Positions 32,515 to 41,999 of a DNA stretch of 64,000 nt are shown here, piece by piece; the stretch's first letter is position 1, and each line of letters opens with the position of its first letter. The translations under genes and the position numbers were made by a program. The notes under the pieces were generated by a model. It was given only the letters and a program-made list of their open reading frames with translations, made no database searches and was not told where the DNA came from. This stretch comes from Theropithecus gelada (Eukaryota > Chordata > Mammalia > Primates > Cercopithecidae), in assembly GCF_003255815.1 (NCBI RefSeq), contig NC_037668.1, positions 61,591,500 to 61,655,499 on the forward strand. Direction: 5' to 3'.

Positions 32515-32870
32515 CTAACATTTATTGCATGTCTATGATATTCCAGGCATCATACTAAGCTCTTTGCAAAATTATCTCATTAAATCCACTTAACAACTCT
32601 AAGAAGTGAGTACTAGCCGGGCGTGGTGACAGGCGCCTGTAGTCCCAGCTACTCAGGAGGCTAAGGCAGGAGAATGGCGAGAACCCGGGAGGCAGAGCTT
32701 GCAGTGAGCAGAGATCGTGCCACTGCACTCCAGCGTGGGCAACAGAGCAAGACTCCGTCTCAAAAAAAAAAAAAAAAAGTGAGTACTATTGCCATCTCTA
32801 TTTTACAGAAGAGGAAACTGACACATAGAGAGTTAAGTAACTTGTCCAAAGCCACATATTCAATAAGAAT
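32515..32870 (-). mobile_element. MIR SINE, antisense, split by AluY
   Basis: Left part 32515-32615 ('taacatttattgcatgtcta', 'attatctcattaaatccact'). Right part from 32789 ('gccatctctattttacagaa', 'gagttaagtaacttgtccaa'). The Alu interrupts it with a target duplication. Confidence 0.95.
32616..32778 (+). mobile_element. AluY, 5'-truncated
   Basis: Only the Alu from about consensus position 135 onward is present: it opens 'gccgggcgtggtgacaggcg' (the right-hand part of the left arm), includes the AluY-type 'gcagagcttgcagtgagc', and ends in about 17 A. A perfect 12-bp target duplication 'aagtgagtacta' flanks it (32604-32615 and 32777-32788). Confidence 0.97.
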
Positions 32871-33641
32871 CAGAGTCAGGATCAACCACAGCCATCTCCA
32901 CCCTCCCATCATTGCAGGTACATATACCTTTCCGGAAGATCCTGGACTTGAACTCCACATTTCTGTTGCTCTGCTTGCCCATCTGACACGCTCCTGTCTC
33001 TCCTGCTGGTTTACTTTGCCCTTCTCAGTCTTTCTGAGGTTCTCCTTGCCCACCCCTTGCCAGATCCCCTGCCAGTGAGATGCCCAGGGTGGCTGTGCCC
33101 AGTAGGACCTGGCCCCATCACAGCTGCCCGGGTTCCCTTCCTCGTTGTGTCTGAAGCAGGGCGGAGTAGGGGTGATTGTCAGTGCAGAGAGCCAGACAAG
33201 CCTATTTTGTGTTTTCCTAACAGGTTTCCTACGGCATCTTTGAATTTAACGGGACAGAGATAAAGGAGGCATTTCGGCTACCATCCAAAGCAGTCGTCAA
33301 CCTGCTGAGAAATAGCCCTGCCCTTCCTCCTACTGTGGGTACCAGTATCCAAGGGCACTGCAGGCTCAGTGCTTCCCAAGCCTTATTTCCAGCCTGGCTG
33401 GAAGAGCAACTGTGAACGCCAACCCATTTGAGAGAGAAACCGACTGGTAACAAGAGACCCTTTCTGGCTTTGTGCGGAGTTCTTATCCCACAAAGCCTAA
33501 ATCACTACAAGAAAGAAAAGAGAAGGGAGACAGCAGCCATTTTGTTGCCTTCACCGGAAAAGCCTGTGTGTGTTTTATGTGTGTGTGTACTTTTGTGAGC
33601 CTGTGTGTCTGGTGGTGAGTGTGACAGGGTGTCTTAGACTG
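32871..33641. other. Unclassified unique sequence
   Basis: Contains one member of a dispersed duplicate (33132-33230, see the repeat entry) and a short TG-rich patch (33565-33615). No gene recognised. Confidence 0.4.
33132..33230 (+). repeat. Dispersed direct duplicate, copy A
   Basis: Aligns with 34169-34267 at roughly 70% by eye. Shared words: 'tgtcagtgca', then 'ttttcctaacaggtttccta'. The last part is shaped like a 3' splice site with AG at 33222-33223. No transposon family recognised. Confidence 0.7.
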
Positions 33642-33810
33642 TGATGCAGGGGTTAAGAGCAGGGACTCCAGAGCCCATCTGCCTGGGTCCAAAGCCCAGC
33701 TCTGACTTACTAGCTATGTGACCTTGGGCAAGTTCTTTAACCTCTCTGAGCTTCAGTTTAGAGCAATGCCAGGCATCTAGCCAGTGATTTATAAAGATTA
33801 ACTATTGTTG
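33642..33810 (+). mobile_element. MIR SINE, sense
   Basis: 'ggggttaagagcagggactc', 'gcctgggtccaaagcccagc', 'gctatgtgaccttgggcaag', 'tttaacctctctgagcttca'. Confidence 0.96.
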
Positions 33811-34489
33811 TTTTGGCGGGTTTCTTAGTGGGTTTCTGTGTCTGTGTGAGTCTTGGTTCTGTGCCCGCTTCAGAGATCTCTGAGATTCGTGTAGGCAACC
33901 TGGTAGATAGAACAAGTGACATGGAGCCAGGGGAGAGCCTTCACTGTGGACCCTTTCCTGGCCAAGGCAGTGGGCACCAGTGGCCAGAACCCTCAACTCT
34001 GGTTGGGGCTGGGACTCTGAAACCTGACCAGCTCCAAAATAAACATATAAGGAACCTTCTGAGAAGTTTCACAGACTCAGACTATCCCACCTGGCATGGT
34101 CCTTAGGGATCATCTTAGAACCCAAAACCCTCTCTCATAAATGGGTAAACTGGAGCCTCAGGGCCACTGGCTCCTTCCTTGCTGTTGTCTGAGGTAGGTT
34201 GCAGGAAGGGTAGCTGTCAGTGCAAAGCACTGGCAGGAACATTTTGTCTTTTCCTAACAGGTTTCCTAGTAGCCAGTGAAACACCGGCTGAACAAAGGAA
34301 AGAATCAAGATCTTCTGACTTCCTGGAGAGATGAAGAATGACTCATTCATATACATCCCAAGCATTAACAAGAAAGGGATGACTTGTTCCAGGGCCAGGT
34401 ACACAGTAGGCCCTCAATTAAGACAGCTGCTTTATTTTCTTTGCTTGTGCCTTTGAGGAACTCTCTGTCCACTCGACCATTGCTCCAGT
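33811..34489. other. Unclassified unique sequence
   Basis: Includes copy B of the dispersed duplicate (34169-34267) and a possible L2/MIR tip near 34395-34435 ('cacagtaggccctcaatt'). Confidence 0.4.
34169..34267 (+). repeat. Dispersed direct duplicate, copy B
   Basis: Partner of 33132-33230, 1.04 kb downstream in the same orientation. Again ends 'ttttcctaacaggtttccta', with AG at 34259-34260. Sequence after the acceptor-like AG diverges from copy A within about 8 bases. Confidence 0.7.
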
Positions 34490-34860
34490 TCCTCCATTCA
34501 CCCTTCCATCCATCTCACATTTATGAGCAGCTACTACGTGTCAGGCCCTGAACTAGGTGCTAGGCCCTGCTCTCTAGAAGATTAGAGTCTAGTAAGGGTG
34601 GTAGGCAGTCATCAGAAAGCTCAACAAGTATATGCAAATGCTAATCATTGTTCTCACTGAAGATGATGAAATGAAGGAAGATAGAGAAGGATAATCTGAT
34701 CTTGTCTCTCTGACAAAGTGGTATTGGAACTAAGATCTGAAGGATGGGGTGGGGAACTTCCAGAAGGAGGGCCTGGCATGTGCAAAGCTCAGGTAGTGGG
34801 ATGCAAACCTATCTGAAGAACTGAGAGAAGGTGACATGGTGGAGCATGGGAGGGGAGGGA
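34490..34860 (-). mobile_element. L2 LINE 3' segment, antisense
   Basis: 'tgagcagctactacgtgtca', 'ccctgaactaggtgctaggc', 'ctctagaagattagagtcta', 'aagatctgaaggatggggtg', 'gcctggcatgtgcaaagctc'. Confidence 0.88.
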
Positions 34861-35039
34861 AAAAGTTACTTACGTGATCAGAATAGAACAGGTGAACCAG
34901 TCTCGTTTGTGGGCTCATGAGAGATCCCCCTGGGATCTCTTGGGCATACTTTGTTGGGAGAGAGGAGAAAGTGCAGGGACCCAGTACTGCAGAGGCAGTG
35001 GGTGATGTGAGCACTCCGAGGCTCTTCTGCTCCCCAGAT
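34861..35039. other. Unclassified unique sequence
   Basis: No recognisable repeat; leads into a decayed minisatellite. Confidence 0.4.
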
Positions 35040-35280
35040 GCAGCCTCTGCTCTGGTTGTTTTGCAGTCCTTACTTCCAGTTGTTTGCAGTTCAACAGTCC
35101 AGCTATTTGTACCACTTCCCACTTATTTTCAGGCCTTATCCTCAGGAATGTGCAGTCACAACCCCAGCTGTTCATAATCAACTTCCCAGCTGTTTGCAGC
35201 TTCCACCCTCAGCGCTGTACAGTCCCTTCCAGCTGTGTGCAGTTGCCATCCTCGTTATTTGCAATTTTCATCCCCCTTTG
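35040..35280. repeat. Decayed minisatellite, unit about 20-26 bp
   Basis: Variants of 'ccagctgtttgcagttcc' recur about nine times: 35078 'ccagttgtttgcag', 35099 'ccagctatttgta', 35165 'cagctgttcata', 35189 'cagctgtttgcag', 35231 'cagctgtgtgcag', 35257 'ttatttgcaat'. All three + frames are largely free of stops here, a result of the repeat. Confidence 0.75.
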
Positions 35281-35324
35281 GGCATCAGGTAAGGCTTGCT
35301 CAAGAGTGGTTCTAACAACAAGAC

Positions 35325-35415
35325 TCATTACTATTAGCTTATAATTGAGTACCTGATTTATGCTAGGGGCTGTTTTGAGTACTTTTACCTATACTTTCTG
35401 ATTTGATCGTCATAA
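35325..35415 (-). mobile_element. MIR SINE fragment, antisense
   Basis: 'ataattgagtacctgattta', 'tgctaggggctgttttgagt', 'gatttgatcgtcataacaac'. Confidence 0.8.
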
Positions 35416-36130
35416 CAACCCCTTCATTTGTTCATCACATATTTCTGTCCTACTCTATATCTGGCCCTGGGCCATGCACTGAGTATACACTAGAGACCAG
35501 AACTAGATACGCTGCCACTCTCCTGGAGCTTTCAGTCTCATGAAGGAGACAGGTGCTCATACAGCAATGACACTGCCAAGTTTGTAATCATAGAGCCAGA
35601 CAGGCCCATGAGGGAAGCAAAGGCATGTGGGCTGGACAGGCCATCAGAGGGGAACCCCTGGGACAATGAATCTGGAGCTGAGAGCTGAGGAATGGGCACA
35701 GTGAGATTCCGCTGGGGTGGGGCTGGAGGATGAGAAGCACCCCCAGGCAGAGGGGGTCCCCTGTGCAGATGCTTCGGAGGGAGGGCAGAGAAGGGGCAGG
35801 GAGGGCAGTATAGGAGGCCTGTGGAAGTCAGGCTGGGTGCCCTGATCAGGCTGGCTGTGAGTCTGTCGATTTGTGCTGAGGGCATGGGTGAAGGCAGAGA
35901 AGGCAATTTAGAGCTACCGCAGCTGTCCAGGTGAGACAAGATGGAACCTCAGGCTAGTAGGTGACAGGGGACGGTAAAGAAAGTAGAAAGTGGACAGAGT
36001 CAGAGACATTCAGGAGGCAAGCAGAACTGGGTAATGGAAAGATCAGTGGCCAAAATGACTCCCACTTTTTTGGGGGGGCTACTTGATGAACAGAGGTTCC
36101 ATCCTCTGAGCTGGGAGCACCAGAGGAGAA
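35416..36130 (-). mobile_element. L2 LINE, long antisense segment
   Basis: 'ggccctgggccatgcactga', 'ctcctggagctttcagtctc', 'tgaaggagacaggtgctcat', 'ctggaggatgagaagcaccc', 'aatgactcccactttttt' (an L2-complement word near 'gatgactccaaggttttt'). Confidence 0.85.
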
Positions 36131-36189
36131 CCACGGTGGGAGGAAGGAGGAGCAGGAGCACAGGAGACATTGAGAAACAGACCTTTGCA

Positions 36190-36490
36190 AAGGGGCTGCA
36201 CAATGGCATAGAGCCCAAGCCCTGGGCTCTGGAGCCAGACTCTGTGCTCCAGTTCTGACCCTCTATCTTCTAGTAGTTTTTCTTTGAGAAAGCCATTTGA
36301 CCACACCGTGCTTCAGTTTCCTCATTAGCAAACTGTGGAAGGGAGGGGAGAGGTTATCCTGAAGCTTCTTGGTCTGGGAGTATTTTAAATGAGTTGATGA
36401 ATCTATCGTAGGCACTGTATGTCCCCAGACTCTAGGTTAGTAGGTGGCACATGGTAGGAACTCACTCAATTCTTGTTGAATGACTGAATG
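36190..36490 (+). mobile_element. MIR SINE, sense
   Basis: 'tgggctctggagccagactc', 'tgcttcagtttcctcattag', 'atggtaggaactcactcaat', 'tcttgttgaatgactgaatg'. The last words look L2-like, so a small L2 tip may be fused at the end. Confidence 0.85.
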
Positions 36491-36699
36491 AATTATGGAC
36501 CCACGAAGAGACTGCTGGGATGGGTTATAGGAGACCCACCAGTAGGTGGAGGAAAGGATATCCCTGGCAGGGGAGCAGCAGGTACACAGGCAGAGACGCC
36601 CGCAAGGGCATGGCACCCTCAAGACTCTGGACCTACTGTGGCCTTGGTGGAGCATAGGGCACAGGGGGGGCTGGCAAAGATGCGGGTGAAGGGGCAGGC
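36491..36699. other. Unclassified
   Basis: No clear family; possibly decayed antisense L2. Confidence 0.3.
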
Positions 36700-37080
36700 A
36701 GAACCTAGCTCTAGCTCATGAAGGCTTTGTACATTCAAGGCATTTGGACCAGACCCTGGGAGTCCAAGGAGTCTTGAGGGACTCAGAACAAGGGATGGCA
36801 GGGCTAGCGGCCCAAGAAGGATGAATTAAAGGGGAGTGAGATGAGGAGGGTAACACTTCTAAGAAGGCAACATGTGAGCAGAAACCTGCAGGAGTGGGGA
36901 AGTGGGGACCCAGCTCTCTGCAGATGGGCTGTTACGGGAAGAGCCTGATTGTCAGAGCCTCCCATTGCCAGCCCAGCTTCTCAGACACTCTCTTAGGGTT
37001 CTACAGTTGTACCCTCTGCAGAGGGAGACTGGAGGCAGGGAGCTGCTTAGAAGGCATTGCAACAATCCAGGTGGGAGCTG
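36700..37080 (-). mobile_element. L2 LINE, antisense, interrupted
   Basis: Left part 'catgaaggctttgtacattc', 'ggcatttggaccagaccctg'. Right part 37024-37080 'gggagactggaggcagggag', 'aaggcattgcaacaatccag'. The middle (36834-37023) is a separate element. A 12-A run follows at 37089. Confidence 0.75.
36834..37023 (+). repeat. Unnamed element, copy 1 of an inverted pair
   Basis: About 190 bp that aligns, at well over 75% identity by eye, with the complement of 42620-42815. Shared words: 'cttctaagaaggcaac', 'ctctctgcagatgggctgtt', 'cagagcctcccatt', 'ttctcagacactc', 'ctacagttgt'. It ends at palindromic 'ctctgcagag'. The first ~60 bp resemble antisense L2; the rest is unrecognised. Confidence 0.85.
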
Positions 37081-37439
37081 GCCCTTTAAAAAAAAAAAAT
37101 CAATGATTATTTTTTGAGCACTTAGCAGATGCCAAGAACTTATTTGGGTCCTCATGCTCCAGGATGTGGGCAATCCAGCTGGTCTAATCACCTGCCTCTC
37201 CCTTCCTTGCCACCTTTCTTGGGACATCTCTCTACTTGGGAACATTTTTCCCTGTGGGAAGGTCTAGCGGGCAAGAAGGGAGTAAAGAACTGGCATCAAA
37301 TCCTTGGGGACTGGTTATGTAGAGAGTAATTTCAAACAGTCTGCAGGAAAATTTGCAGATCTGGTCTGTAATCTGCAAGACTGCCTCTCCTTGGGGACAG
37401 ACCTGGTTCTCACAGAACGTCTTCTGTCTTAGTCTATCT
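37081..37439. other. Unclassified, with an L2/MIR tip
   Basis: 37105-37145 ('tttttgagcacttagcagat') is probably an antisense L2 or MIR end. The rest is unrecognised. Confidence 0.35.
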
Positions 37440-37530
37440 CTCCCTGTAGCAGAAGGATGTCTCGGTGGTCAAGGCTAAAGTGAGAACTTGTCTCTCTGAT
37501 AAAGTGGTATCGGAACTAAGCTGCAGGTCA
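37440..37530 (-). mobile_element. L2-like fragment, antisense
   Basis: 'tcggtggtcaaggctaaagt' followed by 'cttgtctctctgataaagtg' fits a diverged L2 complement. 37487-37520 matches 34701-34734 at 32 of 34 bases. Confidence 0.5.
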
Positions 37531-37772
37531 CAGGCATGCTTTCTCCCCAGCCCATCACCCATCCCACTACCCCTACGGTCAGGGACATCAGAGGACAGGA
37601 TCTCCGGAAAGGAGAGAAAGATGTTTTGAGGAAGCTTGTTTCTGCATATTTATTTATTTATTTATAGAGGCAGCCTGCCTCCCTGAAGCTGTTAGCAGAG
37701 AGTGAACATTAACATCTCAGGGCAGACGAAAGACTTGCACCATAACCAGGAGTGCTATGAAAAATGGACAGA
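37531..37772. other. Unclassified, with (ATTT)n
   Basis: Holds an ATTT run of four to five units (37646-37666). 37690-37772 may be the 5' part of the hAT relic that resumes after the Alu. Confidence 0.4.
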
Positions 37773-38066
37773 GGCTGGGTGTGGTGGCTCATGCCTGTAA
37801 TCCCAGCACTATGGGAGGCCAAGGCAGGTGGATCACCTGAGTTCGGGAGTTCAAGATCAGTCTGACCAACGTGGTGAAACCCCATCTCTACTAAAAATAC
37901 AAAGAATTAGATGGGCGTGGTGATGCATGCCTGTACTCCCAGCTTCTAGGGAGTTGAGGCAGGAGAATTGTTTGTACCTGAGAGGCAGAGGTTGCAGTGA
38001 GCCAAGATCGCACCATTGTACTCCAGCCTGGGCAATGAGAGCGAAACTCCATCTCAAAAAAAAAAA
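37773..38066 (+). mobile_element. AluS, full length
   Basis: From 'ggctgggtgtggtggctcat' through both arms to 'ctccagcctgggcaatgaga' and an A11 tail. A possible target duplication ('aaaatggaca' versus 'aaaagggaca') flanks it. Substitutions throughout suggest AluS rather than AluY. Confidence 0.95.
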
Positions 38067-38074
38067 GGGACAAA

Positions 38075-38340
38075 ATTGACATAGCTTGGGCCTTCCCCTG
38101 ATCCTGAGTCAGAATCTCATGGAGCAAGCCAGGGAATCTGCATTTTGACAAGCTCCTCGGTGATCCTGATTTAGACTTAGGCAGTGCTTCTCAAACAGTG
38201 TAGAGATCACTTGAGGATCTTGTAAAGTGCAACAGACTCTGATTCACTCAGTGTGGGGTGGGGGCTGAGTTCCGCATTTCTAACAAGCTCTCGGGGGTGC
38301 CCATGCAGCTGCTTCTCAGATCACACTCAAAGCAGCAAGG
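38075..38340 (+). mobile_element. hAT-Charlie (MER5-type) relics
   Basis: 38083-38175: 'gagtcagaatctcatggagc', 'ggaatctgcattttgacaag'. 38180-38340: 'gcagtgcttctcaaacagtg', 'actctgattcactcagtgtg', 'catttctaacaagctctcgg'. The second matches MER5A-type order from its 'cagtggttctcaaac' end. Confidence 0.8.
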
Positions 38341-38408
38341 CACTCAAGTGTGAAGCTCTGGTTTCCAAACTTGCTTTTTAAGAAAACAAATCCTTCCCAA
38401 AAGAAATC

Positions 38409-38677
38409 TTGGTCTGAGTGCAATGGCTCAAGCCTGTGCTTTGGGAGGTGGAGGAAGAAGGATTGCAGGAGTTCCAGACCAGCCTGGGCAACACAGCAAG
38501 ACTCTGTCTTTACAAAAAGTAAAAACATTAACCAGGTATGGTGGCATGCACCTTTAGTCCCAACTACTCGGGAGGTTGAGGTGAGAGGATCCCTTGGGTC
38601 CCAAAGTTGAAGGCTGCAGTGAGCTGAGATTTCTCCACTGCATTCAAACTTGGGTGACAGAGTGAGACCCTGTCAAA
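38409..38677 (+). mobile_element. AluJ, old
   Basis: 'ttccagaccagcctgggcaa', 'gcatgcacctttagtcccaa', 'aggctgcagtgagctgagat', 'cattcaaacttgggtgacag'. The 'taatcccagcact' word near the 5' end is deleted. High divergence and the 'gttccagaccagcctggg' form fit AluJ. Confidence 0.93.
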
Positions 38678-38800
38678 AGAAAAAGGAAAGGAAAGGGAAA
38701 AGGGGAAGGAAGGAAAGAAAGAAGGAAGGAAGGAAGGAAGGAAGGAAGGAAGGAAGGAAGGAAGGAAGGAAGGAAGGAAGGAAGGAAGGAAGGAAGGAAG
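38678..38800. repeat. Polypurine tract ending in (GAAG)20
   Basis: The AluJ A tail has turned into AAAGG/GGAA variants (38678-38720) and then 80 bp of perfect GAAG units (38721-38800, 20 copies). All bases are purine on +. Confidence 0.97.
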
Positions 38801-39449
38801 AAAATCTCACACAGAACCCCAGAACCCCAGTGTATAAAAGAGGTGATGCTAATATAAAAGTATTGCACAAATGGGTAATGATTGCTTAACCTGTCAGTGA
38901 AAACAAGGCAGCTTTGATGAAGACAGAGGCGTGGTGTTAAAGGTTCCCATTGCTATTGTACGTGGACCTCAGAATCCATCATACTCAAGCCAAGTATGTA
39001 AAGTAATGCAATGCCACAGCTTCAAGGCTGCACCAGCAGGTCGACGGAGGGGAGGCTGTTCTGGAGGGATGGAGCCCTGGGCTGTCTCCCTTTCACTATG
39101 GAGACTCAAAGCTCAGGACTTAGCCTTCCTTCCCCATCCACCCCACCCCTCCCTGGGAAGCAGTCACAGCTAAATTTAGCGGGGAGCTAGGCTTTCTAGG
39201 GGAGGCGAGAGTGAGAGGGAAGCTGTGAGGAACAATTGTTAGTGCACACTGCAGTCCACAATGCCAGGCACACTAATTAGTGGTTTGGCAGCTGGCGAGG
39301 ACAGGAGGGACCGCGGTGGGCCAGGCCCTGAGGCTGCCCAGGCTCCTCTGGAGGAAGGCAGGACGTAGCCACGTCTGCAGGGCCTGGCAGAGAGGTGGAA
39401 GTGGCCCATCTGTTGGGAAGGCATGGGGCTGGCAGGAGGGTACTTGTAG
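38801..39449. other. Unclassified unique sequence
   Basis: No repeat or gene recognised. An octamer 'agaacccc' is doubled at 38814-38829. Confidence 0.4.
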
Positions 39450-39640
39450 GAAAGATTAAGCCAGTGGAGTCGAAACGTGCCCGAGTGTGAATCCTGGTGC
39501 TGCCACTTGCTCACTGTGTGTCTCTAGGTAAGTTGTTTAACCTCTCTTGGCTTTGGATAAAAAAAGGACACTCAGTACTTTAAGGAGGTTAAGTGGGATA
39601 ATGTATGTGGAAGTCCCTGCTCCCCAGTAGATCTTGTGCC
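39450..39640 (+). mobile_element. MIR SINE, sense
   Basis: 'gtgaatcctggtgctgccac', 'ttgctcactgtgtgtctcta', 'ggtaagttgtttaacctctc'. Confidence 0.88.
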
Positions 39641-40284
39641 TTTGTTTTTCCTGGCTGGAGGTCAAGGTCCTCGGTGCACTGCCAAGCTTAGTCCTGCTGG
39701 TACAAACCTGTGCTCCCTTTCAAGCCTCCAGTCTTGAAAGAACGGAGGCCAGGAACCTCTTTGATCACCCCACCCTTAGAGGAATGCATGGGGCCTCAGT
39801 CCATTCACAGGCTGCCAGGGCACAGCGACTCATGCTCATTTGGAAGGAGCAGTCACTCTCTGCTCTAAGCGGTTTCCCTTGTCCAACCCTTGGGCATCAG
39901 TTAGCATCCTGGATGGAGACGCTCCATTAATAAGTCTGACTGGCCCAACCCAGGGAGCTCCTTGAGGGCAGAGGTGGCACCTCCTTCACCTCGGCACTAC
40001 CCCAGTCCAGCCCAATGCCTGCCACAGAGCTGGCACCAGCCAGGATTACTAGAATGACAGCAGCCAGTTCCTTTCCTCTTTACATATTTACGCCCAATAA
40101 TCCCTTCACCTTGAAGCTCTCCACTCAGCCCCGGCTTCCGGGGATACAAGGCTCATGCCCTTGCAGCGACACTGTCCTCCTTCACTTTCTCAATCCACGT
40201 CCTTCCATACCTTCCCAGTGCTGCTGAAAGCTTGCCTTCTGCAGGAAATCCTCCCTCCTTGGGTAGCCAGGGGCAAGGGAAGGG
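39641..40284. other. Unclassified; partial L2-like words
   Basis: 39945-40035 ('gggagctccttgagggcaga') resembles an L2 3' end. The remainder is unrecognised. Confidence 0.4.
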
Positions 40285-40475
40285 AAACTAACATGTAACG
40301 TCCTTAGCATAGCAAGGAGTCTTCACATCACCCCCAGAAGGGATGTATGCTTGCCATGCCCATTTTACAGCTGAAGAAACTGAGGCCCAGAGAAGCACAA
40401 CATCTTGTGACAGAGCGGGTAGGTAGAGCCAGGCATCCAGCCCAGGCCTGCGTGTTCTCAGTGCCCTCCCCAGAG
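40285..40475 (-). mobile_element. MIR SINE, antisense
   Basis: 'gcccattttacagctgaaga', 'aactgaggcccagagaagca', 'tagagccaggcatccagccc'. Confidence 0.92.
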
Positions 40476-41044
40476 CTGGCTGCCTTCCTGCTTCCCTGCC
40501 GGGCCATGACTCAACCTGTTCCCTAACCCCAGTTCCTCTCAGAACTTCTGGCCTCTCTCTGCGCTGTATTTGCTAATAGCTTAAAGTCCTTCCAAGTCTG
40601 CTCTCCTGGCTTCAACCCCAAGCTGCCACAGTCTCTCAGACAGGGCTCCTGACTAACTCTCTTCTCCAAATGGAACACCTGGAGCATCATGCAGGGCATT
40701 GGGCATGATGGTAAACAGACCTTCGTCAGCTTGGACTCCAGGGCTCCTTTCTTCCTGTTCTGGGGCCAAGGCAGGGACATGCAGCCCCTGACTCCAACAT
40801 GGCACAGTAGGTGCAAGCGTCTGGAGGAGGTGAGAAAGGCAGCATCCTTCTCGTGTGGGTGTAAGGCTTGCAGGAGGGGCTGCGGGGTCTGCTGGCTCCA
40901 GGTTGCAGGTAGAAGATACTGGCCATGGTCAATGCTACAGCAGGGATGGGGGCTCAGCCAGGCATTGGAATCCCTCTGCTCAGAGGGGCTAAGTTCATCA
41001 AGTAGCCAAAGAATGCACAGACCTTTTCCCACAATAGAAAACAG
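40476..41044. other. Unclassified unique sequence with long open frames
   Basis: A 187-codon minus frame (40523-41086) and a 122-codon plus frame (40689-41057) overlap. Neither has a recognisable domain, and the minus frame runs into a MIR at its start. I do not call a gene. Confidence 0.4.
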
Positions 41045-41200
41045 CCTTGAATGGTAGACTCTGGAGACACATAGGCCTGCATTCAAGTCCTTGTTCTTCC
41101 ACTACCTTATTCCATAACCTTGGACAATTCCCTTATCTGTAAAACAAGTAATGATACCCCCTATGCTATAGGTGTGTTGTGAGAATTAAAGGATACTAGA
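41045..41200 (+). mobile_element. MIR SINE, sense
   Basis: 'gtagactctggagacacata', 'cctgcattcaagtccttgtt', 'attccataaccttggacaat', 'gtgttgtgagaattaaagga'. Confidence 0.88.
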
Positions 41201-41204
41201 ACCA

Positions 41205-41830
41205 ACTAACATTTACCAGTCACATGGTATTACACTATTCTATGTGTTATACACATAGTAGATAATTTAATCCTCATAATACCCCAAAAGGTAAGTTTTT
41301 TTTTTTTTTACAAAAACTCTACACTTTTATTTCTCACGCATACAGTTTGTTATTAATGTCAATTTATATCTATTAATATCATGTATCTATTAACAAATTA
41401 TTATAGCTTTAGTTATTGTTAATACTTTTGTCTATTATCTTTTTATACTAGAGTTAGAAGTGATGTACACACTGCCAATTACAGGATTAGAGTATTCTGA
41501 ATTTTACTATAGACTTATCTTTACCAGTGAGTTACACATTTTCATGTTTTCATGTTACTAATTAGCATCTTTCATTTCAACATGAAGAATGCACTTTACT
41601 TTTCTTATAAGGTAGGTCTAATGGTGATGAACTGGATGCAGCTGAAAACCATCATTCTCAGCAAACTATCTCAAGAACAGGTAAATTTATTACTATCAAC
41701 ATTTAGCAGAGGAATATAGAGTTGAAGTGACGTGCCCAAGGTCATCCTGCTCGTAAGTGCTAGTGCTAAAGTTTTAACCCAGGAAGTTGGGCATCAGAAC
41801 CCAATGTCCTAACCAGTATATTAAACATTT
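41205..41830 (-). mobile_element. MIR SINE, antisense, split by rearranged L1
   Basis: Left part 41205-41298 ('atttaccagtcacatggtat', 'aatttaatcctcataatacc'). Right part 41681-41830 ('gaagtgacgtgcccaaggtc', 'gtgctaaagttttaacccag'). Joining the halves restores MIR order. Confidence 0.88.
41299..41680. mobile_element. Rearranged L1 insertion (inverted inter-ORF piece + ORF2 end piece)
   Basis: After a T run, 41311-41632 reads as the complement of the L1 region between ORF1 and ORF2 ('actaattagcatctttcatt', 'aaggtaggtctaatggtgat'). 41633-41680 switches to the sense ORF2 end ('ggatgcagctgaaaaccatc', 'tctcaagaacag'), the same region as 46170-46218. An 'aggtaagttt'/'aggtaaattt' pair flanks the insert. 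There is no 3' UTR or A tail on the right. Confidence 0.75.
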
Positions 41831-41999
41831 AGTAGCACGCTAGGCAAAAGTCTGACACAGAGCAAGTATTTGTTTAGATACGTCCCAGGAGTATCTCTTC
41901 CATCTCTGTTGTCAACTGTAATTCCTCTGTGGATAAATTGCAAGGCTTGACCTCCCACCCAGATCTCCTTCATGAGCTTCAGACCTTCAAGTGCAATTA
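41831..41999. other. Unclassified unique sequence
   Basis: No repeat recognised. Confidence 0.4.

Noticed and set aside
40523..41086. 187-codon open frame on -
   Set aside because: Overlaps a 122-codon frame on the other strand and runs into a MIR; no domain.
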